From Daldinia sp. FL1419 (Eukaryota; Ascomycota; Sordariomycetes; Xylariales; Hypoxylaceae), in contig MU623629.1 of the NCBI GenBank assembly GCA_025201765.1, positions 1-24,873 on the forward strand: a DNA stretch of 24,873 nt, given 5' to 3'. The notes below the pieces were generated by a model. It saw nothing but the letters and a program-made list of their open reading frames with translations. It did no database searches and was not told the origin of the DNA. Below, piece after piece: positions 10,188 to 20,542 of the stretch (position 1 is the stretch's first letter; each line of letters begins with the position of its first letter). The translations under genes and the position numbers were made by a program.

Positions 10188-10198
10188 CACCCCTTTAG
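10188..10198 (-). promoter_or_regulatory. Polypurine tract (plus-strand DNA primer) of the copia element
   Basis: On the minus strand CTAAAGGGGTG lies immediately before the TGTTGGATTAG start of the 3' LTR. A G-rich purine run at this place is typical of copia elements. It fixes the orientation of the element as minus strand. It is one of the few unmutated runs of G here. Confidence 0.75.
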
Positions 10199-10398
10199 AT
10201 GAAGCTAACAAGCAAATCTAAAACATATAATATTAAAAACACAATCCTTTTACACCCCCAAATTAATATATTCTTTTGATTATACTTCCTTAATAATTTC
10301 CTCATTTATCTTTTATTTTTATTATATTATTTTATCTATATTTTTGAACATCTTAACTTCTAAATAATCTAAAATATCTATTAAATTTATTTTTTTTT

Positions 10399-10880
10399 AA
10401 AGTGGATATACTTCTCCTTTAACAACATTTTTATAAACCCATCTACACTTATATTTTTTAAACTAATATAATCAATTTTAATATAGTTTTTTTAAATTTT
10501 TTATTTGAGTTAGTGATTGTATATATTTATATGCTTTAATTTTATTTTAAATTTTTTGATATTTTTAATGATTAATTTAATTATTTATTTATTATTATAT
10601 AATAAAAATATAATTTAATTTTTAAACTTAATTTTAAAATCTTTAATTAATTATGATATATAAAATTTTTTTTTACAGCTTAAGTTAGGGCAAATAATTC
10701 AACTTTAATAATAAAAATAATAGTTATATCTTACTTACTAACTCTTTAACTAATTATTCTATCAAATAATTTTATTATATATATTTATAAATTTTTTTAA
10801 TTAATTATATTATTAATAAATAAAATATTGTTAACAATTTTGAAGATGTTATTTCCATTTAATTTTAGGGCATATCCTCA
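10399..10880 (-). pseudogene. Copia RNase H domain (decayed)
   Basis: On the minus strand, 10479-10399 reads KIDYISLKNISVDGFIKM then LLKEKYIHF. This is the C-terminal end of copia RNase H, where active elements have a YIP...ADxxTKxLP motif; A-to-V, T-to-I and P-to-L are all C-to-T changes. Upstream, 10712-10674 reads IIKVELFALT-stop-AV, the TTEAELxALxxA active-site region with its conserved Glu kept, in another frame. Near 10865 GYA begins the GYxDxDWAG-type stretch. Its role was to degrade the RNA strand during reverse transcription. Frame changes and stops make it non-functional. Confidence 0.85.
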
Positions 10881-11009
10881 TATATATTAAAAATATTATA
10901 TAATTTAATTAGCCATTATATAATGTTTTAGGTTTGGATTTAAATTAAATTAAATTAATTTCAAATAGGTAAATATAATATTGGGTTAGGTAATTATTGT
11001 AGTGTATAG

Positions 11010-11970
11010 GATTGAACTTATTTTTTGTTGGTATTATTATATTGATTAAGATAAGGCCATTTTTGTATAAGGTAATAACTCTTTTTTTATTATAGGCATT
11101 TTAAAGATTTTTTTAACTACTTTTATTAAATTAATAATTTTATTAATATAAATAAATTAATTTAGCCAAATTTAATGTTATATTTAATTTTAAATTATTT
11201 TAATTTTAAAGAATTATTATAATTTATTATTTTTAATTAGTTTATATTATTTTTTAAACTTAAAAACAATTAATTTAATTTTTGGTTTAGTTTTTTTTTA
11301 ATGTGTTATAATAATATTGTCTATATATATAAAAAGGAGGATTTTATTTTTAATAAATATATATAATTTTTGGGATATTGGGGTAAAATTAAATTCTTTT
11401 AGAGTTTATAAGAGCTCCTATTGCTAAAGAAAAAACAATTTTCAAAAATTGTAGAATATTTTAATAATATAAAATATTTTTATTAATTGTTAATATCTTT
11501 GGGGTATATATATAAATATATTTTTTTTAAATTTTACATTTACAAATACATTTATTATATTATATTATATAAACTCAAAATCATATCTAACCACTATTGT
11601 TATTAATACCTAAAAGAATCTTTTAATAAGTGTTAAAATATAGGTTTCTTCATTACTAATTACCTACTAATTTCCTTTTACTACTAAATATGCCTTATAC
11701 TATTAAAGAAAATTATATTTATTAATTTTATAAATATAAATTTATATATATCTAAGTATTTACTTATTTTTATATTAGTTATCTAATCATAATATAATCT
11801 TTTAAATATATATATTAATATAATTCTTAAAATGGATTTGTTCAGCTTTTTGAAACATTTTATATAATAGATAATTTTAAATATCCAAATATTATTTTAA
11901 AGGTTCTAATAAATCTCTTCTATACATTTTCTTATATTTATTAATTTTTATTAGGAATATTTAAATAAAA
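11010..11970 (-). pseudogene. Copia reverse transcriptase domain (decayed)
   Basis: Minus-strand 11699-11613 reads YKAYLVVKGN, two stops, then VISNEETYILTLIKRFF. This matches the KARLVxRG...ETYAPT block of copia reverse transcriptases, and it continues in frame to VLITIVVRYDFEFI (the block leading to the first catalytic Asp). Exactly 124 codons further, still in frame, 11327-11316 reads YIDN followed by IIITH. This is the YVDD catalytic box with one Asp changed to Asn by G-to-A. Upstream, near 11900-11830, LLYKMFQKAEQIHFK is the N-terminal segment before the core. Stops and the lost catalytic Asp show that it is inactive. Confidence 0.9.
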
Positions 11971-12002
11971 TTATTTGAATTTTCTTTATTATATTAAAAA
12001 AA

Positions 12003-12320
12003 TTAATAAATAAATCTTAATATTTTTATTTTATTAATTATATATTTTTTATACATATTAATCTTACTTGTTAAGGAATTAATATAAAATATTACTTTCC
12101 ATAGTATATAATATTTATTATTAAAAATAATATAAAAGATTATTAACATCTTGATGTGAATAATAAATAAAATTATTAACAAAAAATTATTTAAAAAAAA
12201 TAATAAATAAAAATGTATTTTTATATAAAAGTAATTAATCTTTATAATAAAGGTTTTTTCTTTTTTATTTAACAACTCACTTAATTCTATTAGCTCATTA
12301 ACTATATCCAACATATCCAC
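12003..12320 (-). pseudogene. Linker between copia integrase and reverse transcriptase (open by chance)
   Basis: This 105-codon open stretch on the minus strand lies between integrase (ending about 12590) and the start of the reverse transcriptase (about 11970) of the copia element. It has no ATG: the first codon at 12320 is GTG. It is rich in Ile, Phe, Tyr, Lys and Leu, as any AT-rich random frame would be. The first half (DMLDIVNELIELSELLNKK) may be genuine linker protein. Its 3' part is shared with the fragment at 151-343. It should not be annotated as a separate gene. The hydrophobic stretches are not credible membrane segments given the base composition. Confidence 0.6.
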
Positions 12321-12589
12321 ATCCTTAATTTATTTTAAAAGATTTATTTAAATATTATAATATATATTTATTTTTTTTAAATTAGAAATTTTAAATAGAT
12401 TTTAACAAATTATTATATTAATTTATTTTATAAATTATTAATTTATCTTTAAATCTATTTTATAATTTTTAAAAATTATTATTAAAGATCTTATTTTCTT
12501 TAAACATAACATCCTTTAACTCTACAATTTTATTAATATATAGATTTTAAATTCTATATATATTTATAAATATATAACTTATTAAAAAA

Positions 12590-12915
12590 TTTATTCATAT
12601 TTTAAAATCAAATTTTTTTAATTTATTTAACTTTTTAAATATTATTGTCACCATAATATAGGTCTCATAACTATATACCCAAAAATAACCTTATTAAAAT
12701 TTTTAATTATAAATCATAAAACCACTATTTATATTAACATATATATAAAATTAATCATATAACATTTATCAATTTATTTTATATTATAATATTTAATTAT
12801 ATAAATATATTATTATTTTATAAATTTTAGGTTATAAAGAATAAGGTAATTTTAAATATGCCTTTATGATTCTTACCTTATTCTTAATTACATCTCTCAA
12901 ATATTTAGTAGCATT
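12590..12915 (-). pseudogene. Copia integrase, part of the core and C-terminal side (decayed)
   Basis: Minus-strand 12915-12817 is 33 codons and includes VRIIKAYLKLPYSL, a stop, then PKIYKIIIYLY. This corresponds to the conserved integrase region of copia elements in which the RTxR...A.LPxxLWxEA...A.YLxNR block follows the catalytic Glu; the Trp has become a stop. Further on, around 12690-12640, VIFGYIVMRPILW resembles the LRVFGCxAY block that follows. The enzyme would have inserted the cDNA and left the 5-bp duplication seen at the element ends. The catalytic DDE residues upstream could not be identified with certainty. Confidence 0.7.
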
Positions 12916-15248
12916 ATTTTATATTTATATATACACTATCAAACACTCAATTTTTATATATAAATTTTCTTCTAATAATTTCTTAATTAAATTCCTAAAT
13001 TTTTAGGATAATATTATATTAAATTTTTAAGATATTAATAAAGTCTTTTAAAATTTTAATAATTAATGTTTTTATTTAATTTATAAAATAATAATTAAAT
13101 ATTATACCAATCCATTAATTTATAATTAATAATAAACTTATAAGGCTATTATTTAATTTCTTAATATTATAAAAATTAAAAACTAATCTTATTTTTAAGA
13201 TTTTATTAATATATTTAAATACTCAATTTACTTAACATTTAATTTTAATAATAACATACACTTTACAATTAATTATTTTAATTCTTTTAATTTAAATTCT
13301 AATATTTATTTTAATAAAGTTTTCCAATACTTACAGGCCTAAATATCCTAATCTTAAATATTATTTAAATATATTTATTATTAATATTTACTTTTTTTAA
13401 TTAAGCTTATTATATTATATATAAACCACTAATTTAAACATTTTAAAAAGAATATCCTCAAATATAAATTAATTAAAATGATTAATAAGTTTGGCTATAA
13501 TTTCACCATTTTAAAACCTCAAATAAATACGTTCCTAATAATTGTTCCATTAATACCCTTACCTTCTAAGAACTTATAGAAATATAAGGTTACAAATAAA
13601 GTTTAAATAATATATTATATCCAAAAACCTAATTTTTATAATATTATTGGTATATTTAATTTTAATATTAATATGTTTATAATTTAATATTTAAACCTTA
13701 TTATTTCCAACAACAATATATTTTTTTAAAAAGATTTCTTTATAATTAATGAATCTTAATATTTAGTTAAAGATATATATTGTAATTTTTAAATCTAATA
13801 TAATTAAGTTTTTTAAAGGATAGTAATTTATGCTATAAATAGTGCTCATAATATTTGTTACAAACACTATTCTTAATTCCGAAATTACTACTTATTTTAA
13901 TAATTAATTTTTATTTTTTTTCTTAAAATTATTAAAAACTTTTATTTTTGTTATCAACTTGGAATTATGTTTAATTTTCTTTTATATAAATATATTAAAT
14001 TATATATCAGCCCTAAAATACTTAAAATATTTTAATTTAACAATATAAAAATATTTTTTAATTTTATAAAAACTTAAATAAACCTTATATTTATTGTATT
14101 TATATCAATATATTAATAAATATAAATATTAATTAATATTTATATTATTTTTTTCTTATTTATTTAAGTTATTTTGACGTTTATTTAGTTATTTATTTTA
14201 TTTAATTGGTTTTTTTTTGCAGGGAAATTTTTTTTTGTTAGAGTTGTTAATATTGTTATTCTCGTAGTGAATAGTAAAAGCATTTCTATAAATTTTTCCT
14301 TTTCTTTTTTGGTTTATACCTATAATATAGATATAATTTCTAAAAGAATAAATAATATTTCTAAAAGTTAATGTTCTATTATTAATTTTCTTTTGATATA
14401 TTATTATTTAAATGGATGTTTATTTTTGAAGTATTGGTATTATTATTTGCAAGGTAATTAAAAACCATTTTTATAGATTAATAATAGCAGTAAACTTCTT
14501 ATTTATTTTATGTAATATAACTGCTTCTTAAAAAATAATTTATTCTTCCTAATTTTTAAATTATTTTAAAAATAATATTATTATTTTCTTATAATATTTT
14601 CTTATTTTGTATTTGTTAGAATCAGTGTTGAAGATCTTTTTAAAAATAATATATTTCTTTTGAACATCGTGGATTAAAAATAAAATCAATGTTTAGTAAG
14701 ATTTTAATATGGTTTTTATTATGTAGTTTGAGAGTTAGGTTAATTTATTATATTTAATATTGTATAAAATTATGGTTTATATATATATTTATATATTTTT
14801 ATTGTAGTGGAGTTTTTTAGTTGGTGTAAGTTGGCTTATATTACAAAGGTAAGTATTTATAGTAAAGTTGTTGGGCATATTTATTACATTGTCTTATCTA
14901 TTTTTTTTAAAAACTAACAAATTGTTTAAGTTTTTAGAATTAATTTTATAATCTTTAATATTCAATTGTGTTAGTTAAGAGATCAAAGAAAATAAAGGTT
15001 CTCTTATTAAATCAATATTTTTTGGATTTAGTTAATCTTACACATTTAAATTATAAATTAGAGTTATAAAGGTTTGGTTCTATGTTTTTTAATTATTAGA
15101 TATAAATAATTAGTTTTTTTTTACAATGTTTTTAAATAATATTATTTAATTAGATATAATTGAAATTATATTGAATGTGTATTTGTGCAGTATAATTAAA
15201 TTAATATTAATTATATATTTGTATTGGGATATAATTAAGATTTTTAAT
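12916..15248 (-). pseudogene. Copia gag-protease-integrase N-terminal region (unreadable remnant)
   Basis: By position this part of the element should hold gag, the protease and the first half of integrase. No motif (CCHC knuckle, DTGA/DSGA protease site, HHCC zinc site) can be read with confidence. C is preferentially kept in the window strand from about 11560 to 14160 and G from about 14200 to 15400, so the decay polarity changes once within this segment. The primer-binding site should lie just inside the 5' LTR (below 15249), but that sequence is too AT-rich to match to a tRNA. Confidence 0.5.
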
Positions 15249-15408
15249 TATTATATAATATATAAGGAAAAATTATAATTGTAGAATTTAAATTATTATT
15301 ATTATTATTAAAATTCTAAAATAAAGCAGTAAGACTTTTTATGGAATTGTTGTAAGTGAAAGAATTTTTCCATGTTATTTTTTTTTTTTTAGGTTTACTA
15401 ATCCAACA
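15249..15408 (-). repeat. 5' LTR of the copia element
   Basis: 160 bp, partner of 10030-10187. It should carry the promoter and polyadenylation signal of the element, but no TATA box can be singled out in this AT background. Confidence 0.9.
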
Positions 15409-15413
15409 ATTTG
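15409..15413. repeat. 5-bp target-site duplication of the copia element, right
   Basis: ATTTG, exact partner of 10025-10029. Confidence 0.8.
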
Positions 15414-16317
15414 TTAGAAAAGAATGTAATTAAAATTAATATTATATATAAGTTAAAAGGAAAAACAATTCAATTAATAGATAATATATTATTAAATGGT
15501 TTAATACTTTTAAGAATATTTGATTGGAAAGAAGTTATATTAAAAGAAGCCTTTAAGAATATTGAAGGATTTAATTTATCATAATTAGATGGATTATATG
15601 ACAATATAATCCTACAATATGTAAAAAAGTTAAAAAGAATAAGATTAATTTTTAAATAATAGAAAGATTTGAAAAATAAGTTAAAAAATATAAAATTTAT
15701 TAATTAAAAAAATATTTATTAAAATGTTTATATGATGAAAAATGGTATTAATTTGGGACATTAAGAAAATAGGAAATATAATAAATGAAATAATATCTAA
15801 TTATATTATAAACATTATTTTATATAAAATATGGTAATTAAAATGTATTTTTATACTAATTTTATTAAAAGATTGGGTTATTAATATATTAAAGAATTAA
15901 TGTAAGTATAAAATCTTTAAAGAAAATTATAATATATATTATAATTTTTTATTTATAATAGGAAAGAAAAATAGTAAATTATATTTAATTAATTTACTTA
16001 TTAAGTTAAATATTATAATAATTCAGAATATTTTTTTATTTAAAGATTGTAATTCTTTTGTAAAAGAATTTATTATATGTATTATATTCCTTTATATGAA
16101 ATTATTTTTAGAATATAATTAGATAAATTTATTAATTTATAAAAGAGATATAATTATTTTTATTATACTTTCAAGATTATTATAAATAATAATAATATTA
16201 TAAAGAATAATAAATTTGGTAATATATTTTTAAGAATTATAAGTTGTATTTTATATAATTTAATATTATATATATATAAATCTTTTTAATAATATTGGAA
16301 TTAAAGGATTGATTATT
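15414..16317 (+). pseudogene. Older unidentified reading frame, segment 2
   Basis: From 15414 a plus-strand frame stays open for 56 codons to a TAA at 15582. It then continues in the same frame for 24 codons to a TAA at 15657. It contains FDWKEVILKEAFKNIEGF and LDGLYDNIILQYVKKL, which look like real, charged, helical protein rather than random AT-rich translation. The same frame is found left of the copia insertion (9975-10029, reading VGKIDFNILYL), so the copia split this coding sequence. I do not recognise the family; gag or an accessory protein of a retroelement is possible. After about 15700 the frame dissolves. The right border is the tail of the LINE at 16318. Confidence 0.5.
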
Positions 16318-16334
16318 AAATATTTATTTATTTA

Positions 16335-17205
16335 TTACTATCCTGATTTACCTAGAATATATTATAGGTATCTGGTCCATCTTTTGGTATTTGTTCTGGG
16401 TAGGAACTGTATTCCAGAAAAAACTTATTTATTATTTATTTAATTAAATTATATTATTATAATTTTAATTTTATTTTATATTTTTAATGAAATTTATATT
16501 TTAATAAAAATGATTAAATTTTAATATAGAAAAATATTTAATATATTATAATGCCTGAATTTTGTAAAATGGTGTAGTAATAGTCCAGGTGTAGGGTAAT
16601 AATAAGATATAAAATAATTTCATTATTTTTTTAATAAATAATAAAAATATTATTATATTATAAAGAAATTATTTTGGAAAAAGGTTAGAATATATATGAA
16701 TAATTTTATATTTTTATAAAAAATCATTATTTATTTATATTTTTATAATTCTTTTTAATATTATAGTATTATATTTGTTTTTTAAAATAGTTTAAAATAG
16801 TATTATTAATTTATGGCCTTTTTTAATTAACCTTAGTCCTTTTTATATACTTTGTTTATATTTTATTATATTATAATATAATATTATTATATTTGTTATA
16901 TTTACAATCTAGTATTGTTTTAAAAAGTTTATTTTATTTTTATATATATATTATATTAAATGAAAAAAAAATTATATATTTATAAGTATTTTATTATTTT
17001 TTCAATTTTATTTTATTATTAACCTTTTTTCAATATTTTAATCCTTTTATTAAAAATTATTATAATATTTTAAATTTAATATGATATTTTAATATTATAT
17101 TATATTGGAATTATAATCTTAATGTGGTTATATATTATAAAAACAATTTGTTTATTAAAGATAAGAAATTGTATAAAAAGTGTAATTATGCCTTTTTAAT
17201 GTAAT
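16335..17205 (-). repeat. LINE 3' UTR, copy B (reference copy for the family)
   Basis: This is the only copy in the window that joins the terminal 220 bp (shared with 393-608, 637-892 and 20430-20526) to the inner 3' UTR (shared with 3354-4040 and 5195-5590). It shows that all these fragments belong to one element. Junctions used: 16545-16560 (ATAATGCCTGAATTTTG) and about 17180 (GTGTAATTATGCC). Confidence 0.8.
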
Positions 17206-18934
17206 TTTAAGAATTAATTATTAAAATTTTATTATAATTTTTTAAAATTTTTTAAATCTTTAAAAAATTTATTAAAGGATTATTAATAATAATTAATAAT
17301 TATTTTTATTATATTTAATTTTTTATTTATTAAATCTATAATTCTTATATATTTTAATAATTTTAGGAAAATTATTTATTTTAATGTTATTAATATTATA
17401 ATTATTTCGTAATATGATTTTATTTTATATTTATTTTATTAATATTTATTAATTATAATATAAGGTTTATAGGGGAATTAATTTTGGAAAGAAATATATA
17501 TATTATTTTATCTTTAATAATCTATATTATTCTTATATATTATTATTATGGTAATTTTTCATTTAAGAGGGTTAATTAATATTAAATATTTTACCATTTT
17601 TTAATAATAATTTATTATAGATTTTTAATGATTTTTTGATATATTTAGGTTTAAGCCTTAATAAGTACAACCTTTCCTTTGAGAATATACTTATTTTTGT
17701 TTAAGATTTTTTAATATATATGATTGAGGAGAGTAAGGAGGAAGATAAAAAGGCAGATATAGAGGAGGATAATTTTAATAGATATAATTTAGAGTAGGTG
17801 TAGAATAATTTTGGGTAAATATAATCCTTTTAAAAGATTTTATTAATATATTATTATTTATATTCTTTTATTTAATTATAGGTTTTTTTATTTAATATAA
17901 AAATTTTAAAAATATTTATATTAAATAAATTATAATATTATTTTATATATAAATAATTAAATTTATTTAAAAAATTAATAAATTATTAATAGAGTTTTAT
18001 TAAAATTGAATAATATTTTCTTATAATTTATATTAATTAAAAAAATTTTTGAAATTAAATTCCATTTAAAATAGATTTATATTAAAATATATTTAAAATA
18101 TTTAAAAATTATATATTATATTATTTTTTTTTATATTTATATTTAAGAATATTTATTTTAAAAATCCTTTTATTAAGTAAAAAAATTTTTAATCTTATTT
18201 TTTTAATGTATATTTGTAATAATATCAATATTTTATATTTTTGTAAATTAAAATATTAATTATTAATTTTTATGTTAGGGGGTGGTAATTGAGTTATTGG
18301 TGTAATAATATCCTTTTTATATTATTTTTACTTTTTTATTTAATGGTTTAAATGGGTTTTTTTAACGTATTAGTATTTTTTCTATTTAATATTCTAATTA
18401 ATTCTAATTTTTATAATATATATATTTAATGTTTAAGCAATAGTGGGAAAATTTTATTGTTTTTTAGGCTTTTAAAATTCTATTTATTTTTAAATTTTCT
18501 ATTTTATTTTTTAAATTTTAAAATTAAAATCTTTATTATTTATATAAAATTTAATTATTATTATTATTATATTTAAATAACGGTATATTAACGGGTAATC
18601 TAATTTTATTTTTAATTATAATATTTTTATTGCCTTATATGTATTATCAATTTTTTATAAATAAATTAATTAAATAATATTTAATTTTTTAATAATACCT
18701 TTTATTTTATGATTTTGGTTTGGAATATGTTATATTGTTGTTTTATATATTATTATATTTTATATTATTTTTATATAGATTTCTTTTATTTGGGCTGCAT
18801 TATAACCTTATATTGATGTTATTAGTTTGGAAAGGGTGTATTATTATTTTTTTTAATTCTTTTTAAATATTTATTCCATTTAAATTTCTTATTTAATTAA
18901 ATTTTAAAAAATCTAGTGTTTTCTTTGGGTTTAA

Positions 18935-19360
18935 TAACCAGTTTACTATTATTTCTTTAATTATTTTTCTTATAATCCTTAAAAGGAATATTGGTTTATA
19001 AATATCTAAAAAGCTTTTTTTTTCTTTAGATTTTTTAAACTTTAATATTATTATTATTATAATTTTATAAAATATTTTTAAATAATATTTAAATATAAAA
19101 TTTTATATTATAATTATAATAAATATTTTAAATAATTATCTTTTATATATTTTAAAGAATTTTATTAATACTAAATCTTTATTAATAATTTTTTATAATT
19201 TAATTATTTTTAAAATTATTTTTATTTTTTTGAATTTTATTTTTTTAAATATTTTAAATTTATTTTTTTAAGGTTTTTCTGATTATATAGTAGGGTTAAA
19301 GATGTTAAATAAATTAGTTGTGGGGTTTAAAAAAAATTTCTTCTTTAATACCGTAGCTTT
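18935..19360 (-). pseudogene. LINE reverse transcriptase, N-terminal half (decayed)
   Basis: Minus-strand 19360-19286 reads KATVLKKKFFLNPTTNLF then NIFNPTI. This corresponds to the ALxxxFFPxP..ADLSDI stretch that opens the reverse transcriptase region of fungal Tad1-type LINEs. In the same frame, 119 codons further (19003-18935), IYKPIFLLRIIRKIIKEI then IVNWL matches the YRPIxLLxxxxKxxExxxxxRL block, one of the most conserved LINE motifs. Preservation of frame over 357 bp supports the call. The catalytic FADD/YVDD box, expected near 18300-18500, could not be found. Intervening stops and lost residues show it is inactive. Confidence 0.75.
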
Positions 19361-20408
19361 TTCTTTTTTATTTATAACCCACAATTCTTTATTAAATTGA
19401 TAATATAATATAAAAAAACTTTTTTTAATAGGTTATTAATTATATAATTTGGCCTATTTTTTTATTTTTTATAAGATTTTATTATTTTTTAAAGTTTTTA
19501 TTAAAATTAATTTTTAATTATTTTTTTTTTAATTTTATTTATAACCTTTTTTAATATTACCTAAATTTTATTAAAAGTTTCTCAATATCTTTATATTCTT
19601 TAATTTATTTATTATTTATACATTTTTTTTACCTTTTTATAAAATATTTTAATTTTATTATTTTATTATAATATTAATTATATCATAAATTAGGCATAAT
19701 GTAGAATTATAATTAAAATAATCCTTTTCAATTTTTTAATAAAATATTCTATATATTTATTAAATTTTTTAAGGTTGTTCATTCTTTCTGGTATATTTAT
19801 ATTTTATGTTTTTATTTTTGTAAATATCTTATCTAAATATTTCCATACCTAACTTTCCAACCTGGACTAATTTCAGATTAGATTTAGATTTAATATAATA
19901 ATATTAAAATATTAAATAATATAATTAAATTTTTTTTAATTAAAAGATTTTAATCTTAAATATTTAAATCTTTTATTTACCTACATCAAATCTAATATTA
20001 AATTCTTATAACCTTATATTTATTTAATTATTATTTTTTTATAATAAATTTAAAATTTTACTAAATTATTAATTTAAAGATTTTAAAAATATATTAAGAT
20101 ATTTTTTCTTTTCTATTTTATAAAAAATAATATATATTAAAATTTCTTATTATTATATTTATATTATAAAAACTTTTTAATATTAATTCCAATAATAATA
20201 AATATTTATCATTAAAATTTAATTTTATATATATTAATTAAATAATAAAAATATTAAATTTTATTTAAATTAATATCATAATTTAATTATAATCCCTTTT
20301 TTTAAATTAATCTTTTTATATATATAAATTATAACTTAATCTATATTATACCATATTAACTTATAATTACTAAATTAGGGATAATTTAATTTTCCATTAT
20401 TAAAATAA
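19361..20408 (-). pseudogene. Probable upstream part of the LINE ORF
   Basis: By position this should code for the end of the endonuclease domain and the linker to the reverse transcriptase. A patch with more C and G (about 19850-19880) reads SEISPGWKVRYGN on the minus strand, plausible but not diagnostic protein. No endonuclease motif could be assigned. The rest is AT-rich without readable motifs. Confidence 0.35.
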
Positions 20409-20423
20409 AATTCTTAAATAATT
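20409..20423. repeat. 15-bp target-site duplication, left
   Basis: AATTCTTAAATAATT, repeated exactly at 20528-20542. Confidence 0.88.
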
Positions 20424-20527
20424 TATTTATTTATTACTACCCCGATTTACCTAGAATATATTACAGGTATCCGGTCCATCTTTTGGTATTTGTTCCGGGT
20501 AGGAACCGTGTTCCGGAGAAAACCTAC
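20424..20527 (-). mobile_element. 5'-truncated LINE tail, nearly unmutated, with TSD
   Basis: This 104-bp insertion consists of the last 95 or so bases of the LINE 3' end and a TAAA tail (at its left, since it lies on the minus strand). A perfect 15-bp target duplication bounds it. It keeps CCCCG, CCGG and CCGGG runs that are mutated in the copies at 393 and 16336, so it is the youngest or best protected copy and approximates the original sequence. It shows that a LINE of this family was still active after the surrounding sequence had become AT-rich. It is non-coding. Confidence 0.9.
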
Positions 20528-20542
20528 AATTCTTAAATAATT
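20528..20542. repeat. 15-bp target-site duplication, right
   Basis: Exact partner of 20409-20423 directly after the truncated 5' end of the LINE tail. Confidence 0.88.

Larger units (their letters stand above)
10030..15408 (-). mobile_element. Complete but decayed Ty1/copia LTR retrotransposon
   Basis: This 5379-bp element lies on the minus strand. It has LTRs at 15249-15408 (5') and 10030-10187 (3'), a polypurine tract next to the 3' LTR, and an exact 5-bp TSD. The pol order along the minus strand is integrase (about 12915-12590), reverse transcriptase (about 11970-11010) and RNase H (about 10880-10399). Integrase before reverse transcriptase is the copia, not the gypsy, order. All domains carry many stop codons and conservative-to-radical changes explained by C-to-T or G-to-A, plus a few frame changes, so it is dead. 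Mutation polarity alternates along the element. It interrupts an older reading frame, which is continuous again when the element is removed. Confidence 0.93.
16318..20408 (-). mobile_element. Tad1-like LINE (non-LTR retrotransposon), decayed
   Basis: The element lies on the minus strand. It ends on the left in a TAAA tail (about 16318-16334) and has a 3' UTR of roughly 870 bp (16335 to about 17205) that is the source of the LINE fragments at 341, 637, 3354, 5195 and 20424. The ORF includes a reverse transcriptase (motifs at 19360-18935). An endonuclease domain would be expected above 19360. The 5' end is not visible and is placed, by convention only, before the small insertion at 20409. Its length of about 4 kb is short for a full Tad1-type element, so it is probably truncated. 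G is mostly kept and C lost in the window strand from about 16300 to 18850. Confidence 0.75.

Noticed and set aside
11331..11340. AAAAAGGAGG as a Shine-Dalgarno sequence
   Set aside because: It lies antisense within the copia reverse transcriptase, next to the catalytic box, in a eukaryotic context.
12003..12320. 105-codon open frame on the minus strand as a gene
   Set aside because: It starts with GTG, has random AT-rich composition, and lies exactly between the decayed integrase and reverse transcriptase of the copia element.
17720..17797. 25-codon acidic open frame starting with ATG (MIEESKEEDKKADIEED)
   Set aside because: It is short, antisense to the LINE region, and derives from a purine-rich stretch; I see no support for expression or homology.
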